A DNA stretch of 64,000 bases. It comes from Rubrobacter marinus. GTDB taxonomy: Bacteria > Actinomycetota > Rubrobacteria > Rubrobacterales > Rubrobacteraceae. The position numbers were made by a program, and so were the translations under genes. The notes below the pieces were generated by a model. The model was not told where the DNA came from, searched no databases, and was given only the letters and a program-made list of their open reading frames with translations. Where the stretch lies: the NCBI RefSeq assembly GCF_011492965.1, contig NZ_CP045121.1, positions 2,790,001 to 2,854,000 of the forward strand. Reading direction: 5' to 3'. Shown here piece by piece: positions 27,723 to 37,174 of this stretch (within the stretch, counting starts at the first letter, position 1; the number at the start of each line of letters is the position of its first letter).

Positions 27723-27809
27723 CTACGCGCCCAGGAGCCGCGCTATGACCAGGACCAGGACGATTATGACCACGACGGTGACCACGAGGCTGACGGTTCC
27801 TCCCCGCAT
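27723..27809 (-). CDS. 28-residue hydrophobic membrane peptide B
   Basis: Begins MRGGTVS and ends IARLLGA with one Val/Ile/Leu membrane span. AAAGGA lies 8 nt before the ATG at 27809; an in-frame ATG at 27818 would add MSL but has no spacing to its ribosome site. It is first of the two-peptide unit, 44 bases after a TATAAT promoter. Paralogue of peptide A. No function is assigned. Confidence 0.6.
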   Translation of the reverse strand: MRGGTVSLVVTVVVIIVLVLVIARLLGA

Positions 27810-27852
27810 CAGCGACATCCTTTCCCAACCCACGGTTTCCTGTTGGCGGTGA

Positions 27853-27882
27853 ATTATACCCTTGTTGTTCTTGGCGAAACAA
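27853..27882 (-). promoter_or_regulatory. Promoter of the small membrane peptide pair
   Basis: A perfect TATAAT (27853-27858, minus strand) with a weak TTGTTT -35 about 18 nt upstream. It starts inside the T-tract that ends the groEL terminator, giving the peptides their own transcript. Confidence 0.65.
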
Positions 27883-27911
27883 AAAGGGCGGCGCCCCGAA
27901 GGACGCCGCCC
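27881..27911 (-). terminator. groEL rho-independent terminator
   Basis: Minus strand GGGCGGCGTCC, TTCG-type loop, GGGCGCCGCCC followed by TTTTTG: an 11-bp stem with one G-U pair, 26 bases after the groEL stop. Confidence 0.9.
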
Positions 27912-27936
27912 CTGGAAGCTCCCTGTGGGGAACTCC

Positions 27937-29574
<1,638 letters not shown>

Positions 29575-29610
29575 CTAGACTACAAACCGCCTGCGGATAA
29601 ACCGCATTTC

Positions 29611-29633
29611 GGCACTCTCCACCGGAGAGTGCC
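29611..29633 (-). promoter_or_regulatory. CIRCE operator (HrcA site) of groEL
   Basis: GGCACTC-N9-GAGTGCC, a perfect 7-bp inverted repeat with the 9-nt spacer of CIRCE (consensus TTAGCACTC-N9-GAGTGCTAA; the first bases differ). It sits between the -10 box and the groEL start. Confidence 0.9.
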
Positions 29634-29642
29634 AACGCCCGA

Positions 29643-29671
29643 AGTATAGTCCGCGCCGGGGTACAATTCAA
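29643..29671 (-). promoter_or_regulatory. groEL promoter
   Basis: TTGAAT, 17-nt spacer, TATACT (29643-29648) on the minus strand, 10 bases upstream of CIRCE. It overlaps the -10 box of the divergent gene. Confidence 0.75.
29662..29667 (+). promoter_or_regulatory. -10 box of the divergent zinc-ribbon gene, leaderless promoter
   Basis: TACAAT followed by 7 nt and the ATG at 29675. No ribosome site. It lies inside the groEL -35/-10 region, so the two promoters overlap. Confidence 0.55.
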
Positions 29672-29674
29672 ACC

Positions 29675-29968
29675 ATGAGAACGACTCACAATGCATCGGC
29701 GGGCGTCTTCGGCACCGACAGGCTGCCGAGCTTGAGCAGGATCCCCAAGGAGCTCGGGCGCGAGGATCGCCCCTGCGAGGCATGCGACAAGACCACGACC
29801 CACATCCTGTACCGGGTGCCCAAGAAGGTGGTCTTCGTGTACGTCAAGGACCATCCCGGGAACGTACACGCGACCTGCATCGAGTGCGCCCGCAGCGAGA
29901 TCCTGACCGGCGAGGAGCGCGAGAGAGCGCTCTCCTCCTCCGACGACCACGAGGGCAGAACAGACTAG
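29675..29968 (+). CDS. Small zinc-ribbon-like protein divergent from groEL
   Basis: 97 residues, unrecognised. Two knuckles PCEACDK (~33-39) and TCIECAR (~66-72) form a CxxC...CxxC zinc ribbon around a beta-rich middle (THILYRVPKKVVFVYVKDH), with an acidic/basic tail. It appears to be transcribed leaderlessly from a promoter overlapping that of groEL, so the two genes may be co-regulated. No known stress-protein signature. Function unknown. Confidence 0.7.
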   Translation: MRTTHNASAGVFGTDRLPSLSRIPKELGREDRPCEACDKTTTHILYRVPKKVVFVYVKDHPGNVHATCIECARSEILTGEERERALSSSDDHEGRTD

Positions 29969-30031
29969 AGGGTCTTACCCCACGCCTGAAAGCCGGGAGC
30001 GTCGAAACGCCGGGCCGACGACCCCCGGGCG

Positions 30032-31743
30032 CTAATCCGTCTCTTCGGGCTCGACCGCCGGCTCGGCCTCTTCCTCCTCGGCCGGCGGGGCCTCACCCCG
30101 AACCGGCGCGGTCAGGTCTGTCGCGGTCGGATCCCCTCCAGCAGGCTCGCTCGGCGCGGCGCTGATTGGCGGCTCCGGCGCCGCGGCCGGGCTCTCCCGT
30201 TCGGCCTTCGGGGGCGCGGGCTCCTCCGCTACCTTGGGCGGCTCGTCTTTAGCCGCGGGGGCGGGCTGCGGCCTCCGATCCGGCCTCGGCTCCCTGGGGA
30301 CGGAGGCCTTCGGGGGCTCCTCGGAGGGGACGACCCGGTCTCCCTCGGGGCGGTCCTCGGCCGGGCGCTCTCCGTCCCGCCGGCCCTCCCCGCGCTCCTT
30401 ACCGCCCTGCTCACCGTCCTTGCGGCCGTCCCCCTTCTCCCCGCCGTCCCTCTTGCCTTCGCTCCCGTTCTCGGGGGTGTCCCGGTCGAAGTTAAGGTCC
30501 GGGAGGTCGCGCAGTAGGGCGGCCATCTTCTCTTCCAGCTCCCGCCTCAGCGAGAGCTTCTCCGCCTCCTTCTGGGCCTGTTCCGCCTCCTCGGCCTCGC
30601 CGCCCTCGCCCTTGCCTTCGCCGCGGTCCTCGCCCGCGTCCCGGTCTCTGCCGCCGTCCCTCGGGCGTTCATTCCGGTCGCCGCCACCCCGAGGGGCGGG
30701 GCTGGCGGCGTCGCTGCCGGTGTCGAGGTCTGGCCTCTGGCCGGGGGAGGACGGGGTGGGCCAGTCGGGCTCGCCGGTCGAGGGGGTGGGGTTCGGGCTC
30801 TGGGGGCCTGGCAGTACGCGGCGTCGGTGCCGCCGGAGACGGCTCCGCCGTTCCTTTCGAGCCACAGGAGCATCGGGTAGGGGTTCATCGCGCCGGACTC
30901 GGCCTCCGAGCGGTCCTCGGAGAGCTCGGCGTCGTACCAGCCGAGGTGCAGGTGCGGCGGGAACTTGCCGCGCGTGACCTCCGGCCCCTCGCCCGTGTCG
31001 CCGACCGTGCCGATCTTCTGCCCCGCCCGGACCTCGGTGCCCACGGGGAGGGAGCTCTCCCGGTCCAGGTGGGCGTAGTAGAAGAGGTCACCCTTCTTTA
31101 TGGGGCCGACGTCGTAGGCGGCCTCCAGCATGACCGCGTAGCCGCCGAGCCTGTTCCAGCCGTTCTCGTTCGACCCGGCCACGGCGACGAGGCGGCCGTC
31201 GGTGACGGCGAACTCGGGCGTCCCCGCCGGGCTCATCAGGTCGCTCCCCTCGTGCCCGCCCTGGGGGCGTGCCGCCCCCCAGGTGTCGTCGTAGGAGTCG
31301 AAGTACTCCTCCGGCAGCGGGAAGACCACCCGGCTGCTCCGGGGCACGTCCCCGAGGTCGCCGCAGACGGGCTCGGAGGCGGGGTCCCGCTCCAGCGAGG
31401 GACGCCGGAACACGGCGGAGGCGTCGTCGGAGGGTCCATCGCCGGAGGGGGCGGCCGGGTCTCCTGCCGCACCCTCGGGCTCGTCTTCGCGGGGAGCGGG
31501 TCGGGTGAGGGCCGCCTCGAAGCTCTCCGCCTCGCCGGCCTGCATAAAGCCTCCGAGCCGCGGGTCTTCGGGGCCGATGGCAGACGTCGCCGCGGGCTCG
31601 ACGGCGCTCGCGGTCGGGACGGCGGGCAGCATCCTCAGGAGGCCGGTCTCCGCGCCCGAGATGCTCAGCTTCAAGACCGCCGCCAGGACGGCGACGGCGA
31701 AGAAGACGTAGCACGCCTTCGCGAACCTGGGATACGTCAGCAA
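30032..31743 (-). CDS. M23 family metallopeptidase (LytM-like) with long charged tail; one frame slip
   Basis: About 570 residues once one base is restored in the C run at ~30806-30810. An N-terminal signal anchor (AKACYVFFAVAVLAAVLKLSI) is followed by a disordered linker, then the LytM fold: GGHEGSDLMSPAGTPEFAV supplies His and Asp ligands, and PPHLHLGWYD is the HxH of the active site. After this a ~250-residue Pro/Glu/Arg/Lys tail of low complexity runs to the stop. It is likely surface-exposed and cuts or remodels peptidoglycan. TTG at 31743 has GGAGGGG 4-5 nt upstream; a GTG at 31779 is the alternative. Without the repair the frame runs on as Arg-rich nonsense. Confidence 0.75.
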
Positions 31744-31857
31744 GAAGCCCCTCCCTCTCCAACGAGTACGTCCCGGCACCGCCGGAGATCGACGGACGGC
31801 TCACACTCTCACAGAGCGGGCGGCGCACGTCAAGGGAGGGACGGGGCGCGCCGGAGG

Positions 31858-32844
31858 CTAGATGCTGCGGGCGTTCAAGGAGAGGTAGTCCGGGAACGGG
31901 AGGGCGGGCGTGGCCGCCGCTGCGGCCCCGATCATGGCCGCGTTGTCGGTGCACAGGGCGGGCGGCGGCACGACGAGCCTCTTCCCGAGCCGGGCGGCCT
32001 CGGCCTCCAGGCGCCTGCGCAGCGGGCCGTTCGCCGCGACCCCGCCGGCGACGACGAGGGCCGGGGCGTCCTGGAGCTCGGCGGCGCGCAGGAGCTTGCG
32101 CACGAGCGCCTCCACGACGGCGGCCTCGTAGCCCGCCGCGAGGTGCGCAAGCTCCCCGGAGACCTCCTCCGCGTCCATCGCCTTCAGCTTGTAGAGGAGG
32201 CTGGTCTTCAAGCCGCTGAAGCTGAAATCGAGGTCGGCCTTGCCCTTGAGGCCGACCGGGAAGTCGTAGCGCGTCGGGTCTCCGCCCCGGGCGGCCTTCG
32301 AGAGGGCGGGGCCGCCCGGGAAGCCGAGGCCGAGCATGCGGGCGCCCTTGTCCAGGGCCTCGCCCGCCGCGTCGTCCAGGGTCTCCCCGAGGAGGCTCAT
32401 GCCGTCCTCGGTCACGCTGTAGAGGGCGGTGTGGCCGCCGGAGGCGATCAGGGCGACGAACGGCGGCTCCAGATCCGGGGCCGCGAGGTAGGCGGCGGCG
32501 ACGTGCCCCTCCAGGTGGTTCACGGGGACGAGGGGGAGCCTCCTGGCGTAGGCGAGGCCCTTCGCCGTCGAGACGCCGACGAGGAGCGCCCCGATCAGAC
32601 CGGGCCGGACCGTGACGGCGACGCTCTCGATGTCGTCTAAGCTGGCCCCCGCCTCCGCCAGCGCCGCCTCCACGACCGCGTCCATCCGTTCGAGGTGGGC
32701 GCGGGAGGCGACCTCGGGGACGACCCCGCCGTAGCGGGAGTGCTCCGTCTGGGTGTGAACGACGTTCGAGAGCGCCCGCCGCCCCGAGGGCTCCACGACC
32801 GCGGCACAGGTATCGTCGCAGGAGGTTTCTATCGCGAGGATCAC
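31858..32844 (-). CDS. tsaD: tRNA N6-adenosine threonylcarbamoyltransferase TsaD
   Basis: 328 residues. Transfers threonylcarbamoyl to A37 of ANN-decoding tRNAs with TsaB and TsaE. IETSCDDTCAAVV at the N-terminus, metal-binding VNHLEGH (two His), IASGGHTALY and AGGVAANGPLR are hallmarks. The GTG start at 32844 lies 6 nt after TATAAA, so it is probably leaderless. tsaB, tsaE and rimI are just upstream on the same strand, past a small antiparallel gene. Confidence 0.98.
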   Translation of the reverse strand: MILAIETSCDDTCAAVVEPSGRRALSNVVHTQTEHSRYGGVVPEVASRAHLERMDAVVEAALAEAGASLDDIESVAVTVRPGLIGALLVGVSTAKGLAYARRLPLVPVNHLEGHVAAAYLAAPDLEPPFVALIASGGHTALYSVTEDGMSLLGETLDDAAGEALDKGARMLGLGFPGGPALSKAARGGDPTRYDFPVGLKGKADLDFSFSGLKTSLLYKLKAMDAEEVSGELAHLAAGYEAAVVEALVRKLLRAAELQDAPALVVAGGVAANGPLRRRLEAEAARLGKRLVVPPPALCTDNAAMIGAAAAATPALPFPDYLSLNARSI

Positions 32845-32850
32845 GGGCTG

Positions 32851-32856
32851 TTTATA
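32851..32856 (-). promoter_or_regulatory. -10 box of tsaD, leaderless promoter
   Basis: TATAAA, six bases, then the tsaD GTG; no ribosome site. Confidence 0.6.
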
Positions 32857-32946
32857 GCATTTCGGCCCATGGGCTCCGCACCCCGGGGAGAACCGGGCGC
32901 CGGGCGGAGGACGGGCAGGGCATGTTTTCTCCGGCGGTCGACTCTA

Positions 32947-32952
32947 TATACT
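32947..32952 (+). promoter_or_regulatory. -10 box of the small membrane gene, leaderless promoter
   Basis: TATACT, six bases, then GTG at 32959; no ribosome site. Confidence 0.55.
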
Positions 32953-32958
32953 GGGTGC

Positions 32959-33207
32959 GTGAGGGCTTTCTCTTTACTGTTCGCGTTTATCGCGCTGGTG
33001 CTGTTGTTGGAGTTTCTGGTCTACGTGATCCGGGGTCCCGTCGACCCGTTTATCGCCGGCGGCATCTTCTTCAGCTTCCTGGTCTGCCTCGCCCCGGCCC
33101 TCTACCTCCTCAAGCCCTTCGGGACCTCCGAGGACCTCAGGCGGCGGCGCGAGGCGAGGCGCGAGCGCGAGGGGCGCGACGGACGGCCGCCGGGAGGGCC
33201 CCGGTAG
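32959..33207 (+). CDS. Small two-helix membrane protein opposite rimI
   Basis: 82 residues: helix 1 FSLLFAFIALVLLLEFLVYVI, a short loop RGPVDPF, helix 2 (IAGGIFFSFLVCLAPALYLL), then a very basic cytoplasmic tail (RRRREARREREGRD). Starts at a GTG 6 nt after TATACT, suggesting a leaderless mRNA. It lies on the opposite strand between rimI and tsaD and overlaps the 3' end of the rimI frame by over 200 bases. Helix pattern and promoter favour this strand as the real coding one. Function unknown. Confidence 0.6.
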   Translation: MRAFSLLFAFIALVLLLEFLVYVIRGPVDPFIAGGIFFSFLVCLAPALYLLKPFGTSEDLRRRREARREREGRDGRPPGGPR

Positions 33208-33660
33208 CTCCAGGGTCATGAGCACCGCGTCCTCGTCCCCGTAGTACTTCGGCCTGACGCCGGTCTCGACGAAGCCGAGCGAGGCGTAGAGCGTGCGGGC
33301 GGCCCCGTTGCTCGGGCGCACCTCGAGGTGCACGCGCCGGGTCTCTCTGGAGGCGGGCGCGTCGAGAGCGGCCCCCACGAGGGCGCGGGCGTAGCCCCTG
33401 CCGCGCCGGCCGGGGACGACCGCGACCGTCATCACGTGGGTCTCGTCCGCGACGTGCTTGACCCCGACGAACCCCACGACCTCTCCCCCCTCTTCCAGGA
33501 CGAGGTAGAGGCCGAACGGGCTGTCGAGCTCGTCGAGCCAGATCCTCTCGCTCCACGGGTTCGGCAGGCTATCCTCGGCTATGCGCAGGACTACGGGTAG
33601 GTCCGAGCTCAGCATCGGGCGCACCAGCGGTTCGGGCACGCGGCGCGCTCCGCTCGCCAT
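32974..33660 (-). CDS. rimI: Ribosomal protein S18-alanine N-acetyltransferase-like protein RimI
   Basis: 228 residues as sequenced. GNAT core: VRPMLSSDLPVVLRIAEDSL, NPWSERIWLDEL (RimI signature), VAVVPGRRGRGYARALV (acetyl-CoA loop), EVRPSNGAARTLYASLGF. RimI acetylates the N-terminus of S18; homologues may have wider targets. The core ends near DAVLMTLEL; the next ~75 codons are low-complexity and antisense to a small membrane gene. Adding one G in the GGGGCCC run near 33200 would stop the frame at 33137, so the tail may be an artefact. The ATG at 33660 overlaps the tsaB stop (TGATG). Confidence 0.85.
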   Translation of the reverse strand: MASGARRVPEPLVRPMLSSDLPVVLRIAEDSLPNPWSERIWLDELDSPFGLYLVLEEGGEVVGFVGVKHVADETHVMTVAVVPGRRGRGYARALVGAALDAPASRETRRVHLEVRPSNGAARTLYASLGFVETGVRPKYYGDEDAVLMTLELPGPSRRPSVAPLALAPRLAPPPEVLGGPEGLEEVEGRGEADQEAEEDAAGDKRVDGTPDHVDQKLQQQHQRDKREQ

Positions 33661-34352
33661 CAGGCCTTGCTCCACGGGTTGAGGTCGCGGCGCACCTCGG
33701 CGTCGGGCTCGCGGACGTACAGCGGGACGACCTCCCCGGCCGGAACGGGCGCGAGGTCGGCCGACAGGGCGAGGCCGGTGGCGGTCACGCGGTGGAGCGG
33801 CGAGGCGTCGTCGGGGATGCGTCCCAGCCCCGAGAGCACCTCCCGGTAGCGCACCGCCCCGTCGCCGACGACGAGCGGCGCCCCCCCGGCGCGCAGCTCC
33901 GCGGGGCGCACGCAGAGGATCTCCCCGGGGACCCCGCCGTCCGCGGCGTACCGCTGGGCGAAGACCTCGCGGCGCCTGGCGTCGATGACGGCGAGGACGT
34001 CGCCCACATCAGCGCTCGCGAGGGCGGGGGCGGCGAGAGCGGCGAGGGTCGAGCCCTTCGAGAGCGGGGCTCCGGTGGCGAGGGCGAGGGAGCGGGCGGC
34101 GGCGGCGGCGATCCGGATGCCCGTGAAGGTGCCCGGCCCGACGCCGACGAGGACGCGCTCGATCCCCTCGAGGGTAGTCCCGGCGAGGCCGAGGGCGGCG
34201 TGGGCCGCGGGGAGCAGGGCCTCCGAGGCGCCTCGGGACGGGACGGAGATCTCCACGAGCACCTCCCGGGGCCCTTGCGTGGGCTCGTCGGCGGCCCGGA
34301 CGACGGCGACGGAGACGTCGTTCGTCGAGGAGTCGAAGGCCAGGACCAGCAC
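33660..34352 (-). CDS. tsaB: tRNA threonylcarbamoyladenosine biosynthesis protein TsaB
   Basis: 230 residues. ASKHA-fold partner of TsaD: VLAFDSSTNDVSVAVV, GVGPGTFTGIRI and VIDARRREVFAQRY are hallmark segments. It has no catalytic role itself and supports the TsaD complex. The GTG start shares a base with the tsaE stop (TAGTG). Length is normal. Part of tsaE-tsaB-rimI, with overlapping stops and starts throughout. Confidence 0.96.
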   Translation of the reverse strand: MLVLAFDSSTNDVSVAVVRAADEPTQGPREVLVEISVPSRGASEALLPAAHAALGLAGTTLEGIERVLVGVGPGTFTGIRIAAAAARSLALATGAPLSKGSTLAALAAPALASADVGDVLAVIDARRREVFAQRYAADGGVPGEILCVRPAELRAGGAPLVVGDGAVRYREVLSGLGRIPDDASPLHRVTATGLALSADLAPVPAGEVVPLYVREPDAEVRRDLNPWSKA

Positions 34353-34807
34353 TACGGGGACCCGTGCAGGCGCGCGGCCGCGGGCCCCGAGAGCCGAACC
34401 CGCCGGGTGGTCGGGGTCTCGTGCGCGAGCTCGACGACCGTCGGGGGGTTCTCCAGCAGGCCGAGCGCGGGCTCCGCCCACTCGACGAACGTGACGGCGT
34501 CGGAGTCCAGGTACTCGTCGAGCTCCAGGGCGTCCCGCTCGTCGACGCCCTCCAGCCGGTAGAGGTCGAGGTGGTTCACCCGGAGGCCGCGCCCCTCGTA
34601 GCCGCGGGCGAACTGGTAGGTCGGGCTCGTCACCCTCTCCCGGACGCCCAGGGACCGGGCGGCGGCGCGCACGAACGTCGTCTTGCCGGCGCCGACCTCG
34701 CCCCTCAATACTACGACGTCCCCCGGCGCGAGGACGCCGGAGACGCGCTCGGCGAGGGCCACGAGGGCGTCCTCGTCCACGCCGTGACGCTCCAGGATTC
34801 CGGCCAT
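34352..34807 (-). CDS. tsaE: tRNA threonylcarbamoyladenosine biosynthesis ATPase TsaE
   Basis: 151 residues. P-loop ATPase of the bacterial t6A complex: Walker A GEVGAGKTTFV (~36-46), SPTYQFARGYEG with the family's conserved SPT, HLDLYRLEG and TFVEWAEPA. It recycles the TsaD-TsaB complex by ATP hydrolysis. ATG start, 10 bases after the UDG-like gene stop. Confidence 0.96.
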   Translation of the reverse strand: MAGILERHGVDEDALVALAERVSGVLAPGDVVVLRGEVGAGKTTFVRAAARSLGVRERVTSPTYQFARGYEGRGLRVNHLDLYRLEGVDERDALELDEYLDSDAVTFVEWAEPALGLLENPPTVVELAHETPTTRRVRLSGPAAARLHGSP

Positions 34808-34817
34808 CCCGCCCCTC

Positions 34818-35456
34818 TTACCAGAGGCCCGGCTGGAGCGGTTCGCGCTCGGCCTCGGCGAGGCCGGCGACGCGGGGCACGTTCAGCGTCTCGTAGGTGG
34901 TGGGGCGCTCGGCGGCGAGAAGCTCGGGGAGGCGGGAGAAGTCCGAGACGAGGAGGGCCCGGTCCGCCGGGGTGTAGAGCGCCCGCTGCAGGGAGAGCGT
35001 CGGGAAGACGTAGCGCCCGTCCAGCGGGATCGCCCTGCCGCGGATGCGCGAGGCGGACTCCTTGCGGCCCGTCAGGGCGCGGCTCGCGAGGTCGCCCATC
35101 GCGACGACCACCTTCGGGTCTATCGCGTCGAGCTGCGCGAGCAGGTAGGGGCGGCAGGCGTTGATCTCGGCCGGCTTCGGGGAGCGGCCCTCGGGGGGCT
35201 TGCACTTGACGAGGGTCGTGAGATACGCCTCCTCGCGGGCGAGGCCGACCGAGCGCAGGAGGAGGCGGTCCAGGAGCATCCCCGACGCCCCCCCGAACGG
35301 CTTGCCGTCCCGATCCTCGTTGAACCCGGGCGCCTCCCCGACCACGAAGAGCCCGGCGTTGAGCGGGCCCTCGCCGAAGACGACCCGCGTCCTGGAGTTG
35401 CACAGGCCGCATCTCTTGCAGCCCAGGGCCTCCTTCTGCGCCTCCGCGAAGTCCAA
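34818..35456 (-). CDS. Family 4-type uracil-DNA glycosylase homologue lacking the HP motif
   Basis: 212 residues. The 4Fe-4S cysteines of thermophile family 4/5 UDGs are present (CKRCGLC, LVKCKPPEGR, NACRPYL) and motif 1 is GEAPGFNEDRDGKPFGG. The second catalytic motif, normally FPTYHP-type (H-P-[SA]), reads FPTLSLQRAL, so the histidine that positions uracil is missing. It may recognise another lesion, act weakly, or be structural. TTG start; a PspC-domain gene lies 5 bases away upstream-downstream on the same strand, and tsaE follows. Confidence 0.85.
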   Translation of the reverse strand: MDFAEAQKEALGCKRCGLCNSRTRVVFGEGPLNAGLFVVGEAPGFNEDRDGKPFGGASGMLLDRLLLRSVGLAREEAYLTTLVKCKPPEGRSPKPAEINACRPYLLAQLDAIDPKVVVAMGDLASRALTGRKESASRIRGRAIPLDGRYVFPTLSLQRALYTPADRALLVSDFSRLPELLAAERPTTYETLNVPRVAGLAEAEREPLQPGLW

Positions 35457-35460
35457 AGGG

Positions 35461-35658
35461 CTAGTACGCCTCCGACTCGGGGAGAAAGTACGCGGCGAGC
35501 GCGTAGGCCACGAGCGGGATGACGTTGAAGCCGGGGATAAGGACTATCACGAGCACCAGTGCCAGCCTGACCAGGCCGGGCCGCCAACCGTAGCGGTGGG
35601 CCAACCCGCCGCACACGCCGGCGATCCATCGATCCCTCGTCGCCCTCTTCAAACCCAT
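35461..35658 (-). CDS. PspC domain membrane protein
   Basis: 65 residues. The PspC signature KRATRDRWIAGVCGGLAHRYG precedes one hydrophobic helix (LVRLALVLVIVLIPGFNVI) and a second short one ending in LPESEAY. Related small PspC proteins sense or support the membrane under envelope stress. The ATG at 35658 has GGAGG 7 nt upstream. It lies divergent from the Uma2 gene, 172 bases away. Confidence 0.85.
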   Translation of the reverse strand: MGLKRATRDRWIAGVCGGLAHRYGWRPGLVRLALVLVIVLIPGFNVIPLVAYALAAYFLPESEAY

Positions 35659-35783
35659 AACCAACCTCCGCTTCGGCCCACGACCGGGGCCACCGCACCG
35701 CCGTTTAAGACACACCGATAATATCCCCGGCGCAGCCCTTTGTGAAGCGCGACCCGCGCGGGCCCCGTCCTGAGGGCCGCCTG

Positions 35784-35789
35784 TATACT
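35784..35789 (+). promoter_or_regulatory. -10 box of the Uma2 gene
   Basis: TATACT, about 40 bases before the Uma2 GTG; here a short leader with GCGAGG remains, unlike the leaderless cases. Confidence 0.5.
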
Positions 35790-35830
35790 CTCCGGTGTAA
35801 CGGCGTTTCGAGGACCGTAGCGAGGTTTCT

Positions 35831-36388
35831 GTGACCATAGGGACGAGACCATTCACGGCCGAAGAGCTCCTCCGCATGCCGGACGATGGCTCCCGCTACG
35901 AGCTTGTCGAGGGGAAATTAAGGAAGATGGCGCCTGCCGGAGATGCACACGGGTACCTGGCTCTGAGAATTGCCTCGCGGCTCGAGCGTCACGTGGACGC
36001 CAACGGCCTCGGCCGGACGTACGCAGCAGAGACCGGCTTCAAGCTCTCCTCCGACCCCGACACGGTTCGCGCCCCCGACGCGGCGTTCGTCGGCCGCGAA
36101 CGCGTGGAGAAGGCGGGGAGGGTGAGGGGCTACTGGCCCGGCGCGCCCGACCTCGTGGTCGAGGTCGTCTCGCCCAACGATACCCACTCCGAGGTGATCG
36201 GCAAGGCCCTCGCGTGGCTCGCGGCAGGCAGTCGGATGGTGCTGGTCGTGGACCCCGATAAGTTCACGGTGACGGTCTACCGCTCGCGAGACGAGATCCG
36301 CGTTCTCACGGCCGACGCTGGGGACACGATCGACGGCGCCGACGTGGTTCCGGGGTGGACGCTGCCCGTCGGCGAGCTCTTCGCCTAG
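35831..36388 (+). CDS. Uma2 family (PD-(D/E)XK-like) protein
   Basis: 185 residues. Uma2/DUF820 proteins have a restriction-endonuclease-like fold. Visible are FTAEELLRMPDDGSRYELVEG, RAPDAAFVG, PDLVVEVVSPND (the PD...ExV catalytic block) and the GSRMVLVVDP strand. The conserved Asp-Glu pair is intact. Members occur in many copies in photosynthetic and thermophilic bacteria; the physiological substrate is unknown. GTG start. The stop codon shares its bases with the stop of the convergent HD gene (palindromic CTAG). Confidence 0.88.
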   Translation: MTIGTRPFTAEELLRMPDDGSRYELVEGKLRKMAPAGDAHGYLALRIASRLERHVDANGLGRTYAAETGFKLSSDPDTVRAPDAAFVGRERVEKAGRVRGYWPGAPDLVVEVVSPNDTHSEVIGKALAWLAAGSRMVLVVDPDKFTVTVYRSRDEIRVLTADAGDTIDGADVVPGWTLPVGELFA

Positions 36389-37167
36389 CGCCGAAGGTCG
36401 AGGCCCAGCAGGGCCGCGGCCCGAACCCTCGCCTCGTCCTCCCCGAGCCCGCGCGAGACGAGCAGCCGGATCCGGCCCGCGGCGTAACCGGCGTCGGCGC
36501 CCGAGGGGAGGCCCAGCCCCTTCGCGAGCGTCGCGTAGTCCGTCTCGGGGCCTGGTTCGGCGCCGCGGTAGCGCCTCAGAAACTCGACGCAGAGCTCGCG
36601 GTGGCGCTCGATGTGCTCGTCCTTGAGGCGGGGGCCCTGGGCGGCGAGGCGGTCGGCCCAGCACAGCACGGCGAGCTCCTCGCCGAAGGGGCCGGCGGCC
36701 CGGACGAGCCTCTCGGGGGGGTAGTCCGACCGCTCGTTGCCCATAAAGCCGATCTTGAGGTGCAGCGCCGTGATGGTGGTGACGAGGTCCGTGAGGCGGG
36801 CCGAGAGCCCCAGGCGGCGGCAGATGCCGTGCGCGAGCCGGGCGCCCAGGGTGTCGTGGGCCACGAAGATGGCGCGCCCCTCGAACTCCGTGCGCGTGAC
36901 GGGCTTGGCGACGTCGTGCAGGAGGCCCACGAGCCGGAGCCCCTCGCGAGCCTCCTCGCCCACCCTCGCGCCCAGGCGGCGCTCCTCCAGCTCCGCCTCC
37001 ACGCGCCGGACGACCTCCAGGGTGTGCCCCAGGGTGTCGAGGTGGTGGAACGGGCCCTGGCTCTGGCCCTCGGCGAGCGAGAGCTCGGGCACCTCGCCGA
37101 GCAGGGTCGGGACGTCCAGGGGAGGGGCGAGCGCCGCGTGTATGGAGCCCGTCTCGCCGGTCTTCAC
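36385..37167 (-). CDS. HD domain protein (poly(A) polymerase/tRNA-nucleotidyltransferase-like HD region)
   Basis: 260 residues. HD motif FHHLDTLGHTLEVVRR ... LVGLLHDVAKPVTR supplies the metal-binding His and His-Asp; a second His in FVAHDTLGARLAHGI completes the set. The layout (H, HD, later D) is that of the HD region found at the end of CCA-adding enzymes and poly(A) polymerases, but no nucleotidyltransferase head is present. It is probably a stand-alone metal-dependent phosphohydrolase with unknown substrate. GTG start, 7 bases after the membrane protein gene. Confidence 0.8.
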   Translation of the reverse strand: MKTGETGSIHAALAPPLDVPTLLGEVPELSLAEGQSQGPFHHLDTLGHTLEVVRRVEAELEERRLGARVGEEAREGLRLVGLLHDVAKPVTRTEFEGRAIFVAHDTLGARLAHGICRRLGLSARLTDLVTTITALHLKIGFMGNERSDYPPERLVRAAGPFGEELAVLCWADRLAAQGPRLKDEHIERHRELCVEFLRRYRGAEPGPETDYATLAKGLGLPSGADAGYAAGRIRLLVSRGLGEDEARVRAAALLGLDLRR

Positions 37168-37174
37168 GGGGACC

